Source: Adiantum capillus-veneris
Taxonomy: Eukaryota; Streptophyta; Polypodiopsida; Polypodiales; Pteridaceae
Length of the DNA: 64,000 nt
Assembly (NCBI GenBank): GCA_014529385.2
Contig: CM043969.1
Coordinates: 36,889,922-36,953,921, forward strand
Reading direction: 5' to 3'
A program made the position numbers and the translations under genes. Each line of letters starts with the position of its first letter. Positions within the stretch are counted from its first letter, which is position 1. The notes under the pieces were generated by a model. The model searched no databases and was not told the origin of the DNA. It was given only the letters and a program-made list of their open reading frames with translations. Shown here in pieces: positions 55,934 to 64,000 of the stretch.

Positions 55934-57178
55934 GTGGGAAAAATAGATTTCAAGTTGGGAGAATACTCTACTTCTGCTACTTTTCGAACCTTACCCATAG
56001 AAATCTATGACGGAATTCTTGGAATGGATTGGTTAGCCAGTCATAATGCCAATATCCATTATGCCCAAGGAAGTGTTACTTTTGTGGACAACCAAGGTCA
56101 AGAAGTCACTATTCAAGGCCAGAATGGACGACCAAAAGCTTACTTGGTCAAAGCTAATCGTTTTTTGAAAGGGTTACGCAAGGGTCAACAAATTTTTGTA
56201 GTCAAGCTAAACAAAGTAGAAAAATCTTCTTCCAACCCTGAACCAATGTGGCTAGAAGAATTTTCGGATGTTTTCCCCATTGAACTTTCTGAACTACCAC
56301 CACCTAGGGAGGTAGACCATGAAATCAAAATTTTTCCAGGTAGTGAACCAGTCTCAAGAGCGCCATACAAGATGTCCCTTCCAGAGGCTATAGAACTCAA
56401 GGAGCAGCTCAAGCAATTGATTGAGCAAGGGTTTATCCGACCTAGTACATCTCCATGGGGTGCACCTGTTCTCTTTCAAAAGAAAAAGGATGGCTCTCTT
56501 CGACTTTGCATAGATTATAGGGGCTTAAATCAGGTTACCATCAAGAATAAATATCCAATTCCTCGTATTGATGAGATGCTGGACAGATTACATGGAGCCA
56601 AAATATTCACAAAGATCGATCTTCGATCTGGCTATCATCAAATTCGAATCCAGGAGGCTAATATCTCCAAAACAGCTTTCAACACTCGTTATGGTCATTA
56701 CGAAATTACAGTGATGGCTTTCGGACTTACGAATGCTCCTGCAACTTTCAATCGTCTGATGCACGATATCTTTAGAGAATTCTTGGACGATTTTGTCCTA
56801 GTATTCTTTGACGATATCTTAATTTATTCCAAATCAGAGGAAGATCATGAGGGACATGTTAGGAAAGTGTCAGAGATTTTACACCGAAATAAGTTGTATG
56901 CAAAGAAAAGCAAATGTACCTTCTTTACCCCTAAGGTCTGTTACTTAGGGTTTATCATTTCACATGAAGGAGTCTCTGTTGACCCTGACAAAGTCAAAGA
57001 TATTGTGGAATGGCCTCAACCCACTTCACAAACCAAAGTCAGAGGGTTCTTAGGTATCACAGGGTGGTACATGATCTTTGTAAAGGACTATGCTCTTAAA
57101 GTTGCACCACTAACCGACTTGCTAAAGAAAGGAGCTATGATACTTTGGGAAGAAAAACATGAATCTTGCTTCAAATAG
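55934..57178 (+). pseudogene. pol: W protease end and reverse transcriptase
   Basis: Protease end [16 protein letters not shown] boxes [72 protein letters not shown] and [11 protein letters not shown] (intact). Thumb: [31 protein letters not shown]. Ends at TAG 57176 with the frame continuing. 56489-56632 of this gene is present inverted near 59642. Confidence 0.93.
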
Positions 57179-57712
57179 CTTAAGGAGTATCTTGCTTCAG
57201 AACCTCTCTTAAAACTTCCATATTTCACCCAAGAATTCGAGGTGATCACAGATGCTAGTAACCTTGCATTAGGAGGAGTCATTACTCAAGAAGGAAGGCC
57301 TATAGCTTATACTTCTCGGAAGCTTAGGATTCATGAAGTGAATTATGCTACACATGATTTAGAATTGCTAGCAGTTATTCACGCTCTCAAGCTATGGAGA
57401 CATTATCTATTGGGACGCAAATTCCAATTGGTAACAGATCACAAGAGTCTTAAGTGGATTTTTACCCAACCTAACCTTAACATGAGACAGAGGAGATGGA
57501 TAGAGCTCATGCACGAATATGATTTTGATATTAAATTTAGACCAGGTAAGGATAATGTTGTGGTAGATGCCCTAAGCCATAAAGCTTTTCTAGGGGCAAT
57601 TTCCATGGCTAACAACCCTATTTTAGACAAGGTCTCGGATGCTGCTGTCAGAGATGCAGATTACCAGATGCTTGCTAGTACCCTACGTGAAGAGAGGGTA
57701 TCATCAAATTAG
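57179..57712 (+). pseudogene. pol: W RNase H
   Basis: VITDASNLALGGVITQ, AYTSRKLRIHEVNYATHDLE, LAVIHALKLWRHYLLGR, VTDHKSLKWIFTQP and IKFRPGKDNVVVDALSHKA. Catalytic Asp in TDAS and DHKS are kept. Stop TAG at 57710. Confidence 0.92.
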
Positions 57713-58671
57713 CCTAAACCTCTACATTCCTCCTTAGAAGATGGGAAAATTTACTATAGGAATCGACTATGCATACCTAAGGATTCTACCCTAAGGCCCA
57801 TGCTATCCTATATGAAGCACATGATGGCCCAACTTCAAGACATCCAGGTTATGCCAAAACCATCAATGCAATTCGCAGAAGTTACTATTGGCAAGGTATG
57901 AAGGGTGATGTCCTTCGCTATGTCAAGCAGTGTTTGTCTTGTCAAAGGATTAAGGAAGAGAGACTCAAGATGCCAGGTAAATTACATCCTTTAGATATTC
58001 CCCAAATGAAATGGGAATGTATTAGCATGGACTTTATCACCGGGTTTCCTTCTGTCCAAGATGGCTATGATTCAATCATGGTCATAGTCGACTTGCTTAC
58101 TAAAGTGGCTCACTTAATCCCAGTCAAGACAACCTTTACAGCTTCAGATATTGCTCGTCTATTTGTGAAGGAGGTTTTCCGAATTCATGGTTTACCCAAG
58201 AGGATTGTCAGCGATTGTGATGCCAAGTTTACTTCAAAGTTTTGGGTATCATTGTTTCAAGCTATTGGAACCCAATTATGTTTTAGTACTGCTTATCATC
58301 CTCAAACTGATGGACAAACTGAAAGAGTTAATCAAGTAATTGAAGACATCCTCAGAGCCTACTGCAATAGAGAACCTCCCAAGTGGATTCAATACCTACC
58401 CTTGGTAGAGTATACATACAATTCCTCTACTCATAGAAGTATTGGAATGACACCTTTTAATGCTCTTTATGGTCAAGAATGTTTATCACCTCTTAACTTT
58501 TCTGACCCCACTATAAGGGTAGAAGCCTCAAAGAAAATGCTTGAAGAAATGGAAGCTCAAACCAAAGCTATTCGAAGGGATATTCAAGCGGCTCAAGATC
58601 GACAAAAGAAGTACGCCGACTTAAAAAGATCTAATCGGATTTTCAAAGAAGGTGACAAAGTTTTCTTATGA
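57713..58671 (+). pseudogene. pol: W integrase
   Basis: After a frameshift near 57800 the zinc module (LSCQRIKEER with HHCC His upstream) and core follow: ISMDFITGFPSVQDGYDS, RIVSDCDAKFTSKFW, TDGQTERVNQVIEDIL. All three acidic residues are present (D, D, E). EYTYNSSTHRSIGMTPF and EGDKVFL follow; TGA at 58669 replaces the usual Trp. Confidence 0.92.
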
Positions 58672-59067
58672 GTAAAGCCCAAAAAGAGCTATCTATCTCT
58701 TGAAAGGTATAAGAAACTTAGCTACCGATATTGTGGACCTTATGAAATAATCAAGGTTGTAAGTGATCAAGCTTATAGACTAAAACTCCCTTCTCATCTC
58801 AAAGTTCATGATGTATTTCATGTAAGTCTATTAAAACCTAATGTATATAACCCTGACCATGTCCTTGATGATGAGCAAATCATTTTACCTGCTCAAGATG
58901 TTCTACAACTCCAACCTGATACTATCCTAAAAACTCGAAAGAGAAAGCTTAGGAATAGATCCATCAAAGAACATCTTATCTTATGGAAGGATTTCCCTAT
59001 AGAAGATGCTACTTGGGAAGATGAGACATCCCTTCTTAACGATTATCCTTCACTGTTCTTGAGATGA
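58672..59067 (+). pseudogene. pol: W integrase C-terminus and chromodomain
   Basis: YRYCGPYEIIKVVSDQAYRL, HDVFHVSLLKPNV, and the chromodomain [20 protein letters not shown] + EDETSLLNDYPSL. This marks W as a chromovirus. Natural stop TGA at 59065-59067. The last 136 bp up to the LTR are duplicated at 59781-59916. Confidence 0.92.
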
Positions 59068-59083
59068 GGACATCTCAAATTCT

Positions 59084-59096
59084 AAGTTGGGGAGAT
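59084..59096 (+). promoter_or_regulatory. W polypurine tract
   Basis: GTTGGGGAGAT just before the LTR start TGTAAGG, repeated in front of the true 3' LTR at 59904-59916. Confidence 0.8.
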
Positions 59097-59641
59097 TGTA
59101 AGGTCTCTACTTTCGAATTTCACATAAGTTCTATTACGCATTTGATTTTTTTTTAAAACCATCACTCATTATTTAAGATATTCGAGTTCAAATTATGAAT
59201 CGTAGGTTGAGGAAACCTAGAATTTAAAATTTACGCTACAAAATTTTGACATGTTTAGCTATATGAATCACTAACTAACTTATTGTAAGACTTATTTACT
59301 AATTGTAGAATTTTCTTTTACTACTGTAAAGTTAATATAAGATTGTAAAGTTTAACTTGAAAAATGTTAAGTAAATTATCATTAAGGAAATAAATAAAAT
59401 AATTATAAAGACAAAAGAATACACAGGGATGACAAATGAAGTCACATGGACTCACCTGGACTCACATAGGAGGGGACAAAGTGGGACACACTGTCACATG
59501 AGGGCTAGTCTTGACTAATCTCAATGAGGGGGGGCTGTGTGGCCTTATCTTTTGATGATAATGACAAATTGGTCAAGCTGATGGGTACCACAAGGGTACC
59601 AAAAATGCGGGTATGATTTTTGGGAAAAAAATAATTATTTA
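59097..59641 (+). repeat. W partial extra LTR
   Basis: First 545 bp of the LTR (TGTAAGGTCTCTACTTTCG...TTATTTA), then abrupt switch to inverted RT sequence. Confidence 0.92.
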
Positions 59642-59785
59642 GCCAGATCGAAGATCGATCTTTGTAAATATTTTGGCTCCATGTAATCTGTTTAGTATCT
59701 TATCAATACGAGGAATTGGATATTTATTCTTGATGGTAACCTGATTTAAGCCCCTATAATCTATGCAAAGTCGAAGAGAGCCATC
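59642..59785 (-). repeat. Inverted 144-bp RT segment
   Basis: Reverse complement of 56489-56632 ([11 protein letters not shown] to LRSG region of W RT), with a few differences. Confidence 0.93.
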
Positions 59786-59916
59786 AAAGAACATCTTATC
59801 TTATGGAAGGATTTCCCTATAGAAGATGCTACTTGGGAAGATGAGACATCCCTTCTTAAGGATTACCCTTCACTGTTCTTGAGATGAGGACATCTCAAAT
59901 TCTAAGTTGGGGAGAT
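59781..59916 (+). repeat. Duplicated 3' end of W pol and PPT
   Basis: Matches 58961-59096. It joins the inverted segment at the shared pentamer CCATC. Confidence 0.93.
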
Positions 59917-62721
59917 TGTAAGGTCTTTACTTTCGAATTTCACACAAGTTCTACTACGCATTTGAATTTTTTTAAAACCATCACTCATTATTTAAGATGT
60001 TCGAGTTCAAATTATGAAATGTAGGTTGAGAAAACTTAGAATTTAAAATTTACGCTTGACATGTTTAGATATATGAATCACTAACTAACTTATTGCAAGA
60101 CTTATTTACTAATTGTAGAATTTTCTTTTACTACTGTAAAGTTTAACTTTAAAATGTAAAGTAAATTATCATTAAGGAAATAAATAAAGTAATTATAAAG
60201 ACAAAAGAATACACAGGGATGACAAATGAAGGCACATAGACTCACATAGGAGGGAACAAAGTGGGACACACTGTCACATGAGGGGAGAGGCTAGTCTTGA
60301 CTAATCTTAATGAGGGGGGGCTGTGTGGCCTTATCTTTTTGATGATAATGACAAATTGGTCAATCTGATGGGTACCACAAGGGTAGCAAAAACGCGGGTA
60401 TGATTTTTGGGGAAAAAAATTATTTTTTTTAAAAAAATTTTAAAAAATTAAAAAATATTTTCTTTTGGGAAAAAAAGTTGGACGTTTTCTTTTCTGCTAT
60501 AAATAGAGCATCCATGCTCACACTTTAGACATAGAGATTGCCTCTATAGCGCTCACGAAGTGCTGCCACTTATCTTAGAGAGAAGGCGTCCACAAACCAC
60601 TAAGAGAGCAAAAACTCTAGTGGACTAATAAGGTGCGTATTAATTGATAATTCAATTAACTTTAAGAATGATGTATGTGTGATATCTCCTACTCTAATCT
60701 CTCTAATAGATTAGTAAGATTCAATTAGCTATGTGTGTGTGTGTGTGTGTGTGTGATATCTCTTACTCTAATCTCTCTAATAGATTAGTAAGATTCAATT
60801 AGCTATGTGTGTGTGCGTGCTATCTCTTACTCTAATTTCTCTAATAGATTAGTAAGATTCAATTAGTTTTAAGAAGGATATGTCTATGTGCGTGGCTATC
60901 CCTTACTTTAATTTCTCTAATAGATTAGTAATATTCAATTAGCTTTAGAAAAGGATGTGTGTGTGTTCTCTTTTACTGTAATCTTCTAATGGATTAGTAA
61001 GATTCAATTAACTTTAGAAAAGATGTGTGTGTATGTTTTCTCTTACTCTTATCTCTCTAAGTATACCTACTCTCTAGTTAACACATCTTTACTATTAACT
61101 TATGCATAGTTAATTGAAAGTTAATACATAAGAGAACTCATAATATTCTTATTATACATGATGAAATTATCATTCAACAATTTTATTGTCAATTAGATTA
61201 AGTAGAATTTTGAATAATACTAAAAATTGATTTAGTTGAAGTATAGAAATGGAAGTTAGAATTGGATTAGAAATGTCATGCATAAAAGTAATGCAGTCTT
61301 AAACTTTCACTCGTAGTTTACACACTTAATTTTTGATTAATTACGATTAGCAAATATTTGATGTATAGAAATTAGATGTAGAACAACAACACTAAGTGTG
61401 AATCCGAGTTGGCGAGGGTTCAAATTACAGACTCTCTTTGGAAACAAGGAGATTACTAGGGAAATTGACCAATTTAAAGTTCTAAGTGTATAACATAAGT
61501 GTAGTACAAAAAAATGGCTCCAAAGCATGCTCGAACACAAGGCGCTAATGATCATGAAGCCGGTACAAGTAACGAGGGAACTCCTGCGGAACATGCTATG
61601 TCCCCACCAATCGGATCAATCGAAGCTATGGTACAGGTTAGTATTGTAGTTTCAAGTTATGCATCATTGCATATGCGAGACCATAGGAATATATTATTTA
61701 CCTTATGAAAAAAAACTACGGACCAAAACCAAGGGGCTTAACCCCAAGAAACTCGGCATATGTTTGATAAGTAGGAAACATTGTCTAGTTAAACTGGTTT
61801 CTATAGGAAAGAATGTTTGTCCAAAACCTTTGGTATGGTTTCTCTCAAGTCTCTCTACTTATTAGCACTGGCATTATGTGGCAGTTGCCGAGAGGTGAGA
61901 TGAAGCCCAGGATGGCACCGCTGATGCTGTGGTGGGAGTACACCCAGATTAGCCCAGCTGGATACTGCAATTTTGTTTTGCCGTGGCGTGAGGATGACAC
62001 CCAGATTGGCACCGTTGTTGCTGTGGTGGGAGTACATCCAGATTAGCACAACGAGTACTTGTCGAGCGGTATGGGACGCTCATGAGGACAAGGGTTTTTA
62101 TAAATAATGTATATACCGATCGGACATAATAGCGCCAGTATAGATTCTTGAGTGAACCTAATCCAAGGGTTGTTGGTTTAAAATTGGACGACTTCTTGTT
62201 TGACTATTGTTTGTAATACTGTTTGAAGGGCTGTTTTAACGAACCGGTATCATAAATAAAGTAAAGGAACATGTATGTTTAAACAGTGTGGTAGTAATTA
62301 GATAACAAAAGAAGGGTGAGTGTGGTGTGGAAAGTGAGAGAATGATACCTCGACGGTATCATTCTATGGACGGGTGGACCCGATGAGTCGAGTAACTTTT
62401 CAACGCTAGAATTCTTTTTTATTAGTCATAAATCTTAAAAGAGACAAACCTTGGCGGCTGTGCTTCTGAAACATGGGGGAAAAAGCGCACAGGTTGGTCA
62501 CTCTAAGATTTATACTTCTAGGTATAATTGATTATAGATAGTTTTTAGATAGGTTTATGGTGGTCATGCTCCGCCATAGCGAGATAGGACCAATCCTTCA
62601 CTAACGGTTCATGCCCGTGGCTACGTAGTAGCTAAGGCAATGTCCGTTGGTTTTTCTTTTTCAGGATTGGAGACCTTTCAAAGGTACTCCGCTCCTCTCA
62701 AAAAGAGGCAGGGACCTCACA
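59917..62721 (+). repeat. W 3' LTR (complete)
   Basis: TGTAAGGTCTTTACTTTCG...GGGACCTCACA, 2805 bp. TATA at 60497, the 70-bp repeats at 60640-61045, LTR exon at 61514-61636. Followed by CAAAA target duplication. Confidence 0.93.
61514..61636 (+). other. LTR exon copy in 3' LTR
   Basis: Starts MAPKHARTQGANDHEAGTSN; donor CAG|GTTAGT at 61637. See 53071. Confidence 0.5.
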
Positions 62722-62780
62722 CAAAAAGTATTTTCAGACCTCTCCTATGATGCAACAGATGAGTTAGAAGAACACTCAAC
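62722..62780 (+). pseudogene. Z-family fragment, right part
   Basis: CAAAAAGTATTTTCAGACCTC through ..GAGTTAGAAGAACACTCA matches the continuation of the Z family beyond 38429 (reverse strand). Confidence 0.85.
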
Positions 62781-63928
62781 TACCTCAGATTGTCTCACTC
62801 TGTCGATTTACACGTAATCGTATTGGCTCTAGTGGTAGGCGAGTGTGCGTACCCATGGTAGACCCTGCATGTAAATCCCGCAAACTACTCTGTATGGTCT
62901 GCAAAGCTCCATGAAGCATCATGCTAGTGTCAGTCATCGTATGACTGACTATCCCTGCTGTAAATGCTCCCATGCAGAAGCTAGATCGAGCCTTGACACT
63001 AATAAGTCACACTGGAGATGCCAAACGCTAACAAAATCTGCACAAACCTGGTTGTGGGCGCTTTCCCTACGCTATCTGAAATCACTACATCATTAGGACT
63101 ACCCATCATGTATGAACGTGTCAACATCGACACTAGGGAAGCTACGTCTCTCTCACCCATAGGCAAAATTGTGCATCTGGGTACAACTCATCAGCCTCTA
63201 ACATGAGCATATCAAAGAACTCCATATCTGACAGCTCTAATTGTGTTTCTAGGGACAAGACCTTCTCTACCTCTACCTACATAAAGTCTAGCAACACCTG
63301 TTCTGTCTCACTAGAGCATTATTGCTCTAGCTTTGTTTCTACAGAGTCTACTAGCACGTCGTGCACAACTAAATTCTCTGTCTCATGAGCAGGGTGGAGC
63401 TCACCTGCAAAAGAGACACATCTCGTCTCTCTCTCAAAGCATGCCAGCAACAAAGTCAAGACTACATCTTCTTGAACCTCAGATACATGTAATAGGATAT
63501 ACCATGCCTCTAAGGGCTCCTGTGGAAATCACTAATGAACTGCAATGCATCTGGAATGACGGATTTCTAAGAAGTATCTGACAACCAAACTCTTCTCATT
63601 GTCTTGCTAAGATCAAGCTCTATCTCCAGCTGAGGAACATAGTGCACATGCCGTAGCATGTGTGATGCACCACTAGGCAAAGACAAACAAACGTCTCTTG
63701 CACCCTCTATGTCAAACATCTCTTGCACCCTCTATGTCAAACGTCGGACCATCGGCCAAGTGCACACAGCCAAGTCTCCCACTAGAAAATGTGTTGAACC
63801 ACTCATGACATGGTATAACATGGAAAGCAACATTGCTATTGACAGGAGCAAAGCGAACCCCGAACCCCCGACGGCCTCTAAAACACCGCGGACCGAATGG
63901 AGCGCCTCGAGCCTGTCATGGTAAAGCA
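62781..63928 (-). pseudogene. Copia-like protease region (partial) and unidentified frames
   Basis: Minus strand at about 63640-63830 has HVMSGSTHFLVGD and SLPSGASHMLRHVHYVPQLE. The (D/M)SG(S/C)(T)H ... L..V.YVP.L order is typical of Ty1/copia protease, with the catalytic Asp replaced. The rest (62785-63600; DELYPDAQFCLW, DMEFFDMLMLEADE, ALQTIQSSLRDLHAGS) is not recognised. The element continues beyond the window. Confidence 0.4.
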
Positions 63929-63963
63929 AACAGGGGCACCACCTAGCTTCAGCAGCTAGGACC
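63929..63963. repeat. Recurrent CCTAG-hairpin motif, third copy
   Basis: GGGGCACCACCTAGCTTCAG then CAGCTAGGACCC. Compare with 4746-4781 and 21888-21925. Confidence 0.5.
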
Positions 63964-64000
63964 CAAACAACACACCACCATAACAAAGTTTTCATCCAAG

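Overview
This window looks like repeat-rich nuclear DNA of a land plant. It holds several lineages of Ty3/gypsy LTR retrotransposon, some with integrase chromodomains, a CACTA (En/Spm) DNA transposon of the plant Tnp2 type, foldback/MITE-like elements, long dinucleotide microsatellites and GT-AG introns. I see no host gene, rRNA, tRNA or CRISPR. A large-genome non-flowering plant such as a fern is possible from the flavour of the polyproteins, but that is inference and cannot be settled here. Almost every coding region is a decayed transposon gene with a few nonsense codons or frameshifts.

Layout. 1-4.6 kb: minus-strand Ty3/gypsy 'A' (leader smORFs, gag, protease, RT), with a 1.4-kb foldback element inserted beside the RT catalytic motif; 4.7-6.6 kb is LTR-like DNA in the same orientation. 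7.2-11.4 kb: minus-strand 'Y' copy 1, interrupted by plus-strand chromovirus 'X' (LTR 11.4-12.9 kb, gag-pol to 19.6 kb), which is itself interrupted by a 1.35-kb CACTA-type MITE. Y copy 1 resumes at 20.03 kb with its leader and smORFs, then LTR-like DNA to about 23.1 kb. 23.6-30.9 kb: Y copy 2, carrying a truncated X LTR at exactly the same place in gag as copy 1. 30.9-45.4 kb: minus-strand family 'Z' (Tat/Athila-like layout), with a tandem-repeat leader, gag, protease, RT, an integrase with two zinc-binding modules, a PBS and a 5' LTR.

45.43-62.78 kb: a plus-strand Z fragment split by a full-length chromovirus 'W' (45936-62721, target duplication CAAAA). The 5' LTR of W is split by a CACTA element (46974-52494, target duplication AAT). 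The 3' end of W carries an extra partial LTR, an inverted piece of its own RT and a duplicated pol end. 62.8-64 kb: a minus-strand copia-like protease fragment.

The observations I rate highest are a family of about 70-residue ORFs, in pairs upstream of gag in two different Ty3 lineages and diverging mostly at synonymous sites; the Z integrase with two successive HHCC modules; a short coding exon with a splice donor inside the W LTR; and a protease-like DTGA relic downstream of the Z integrase.
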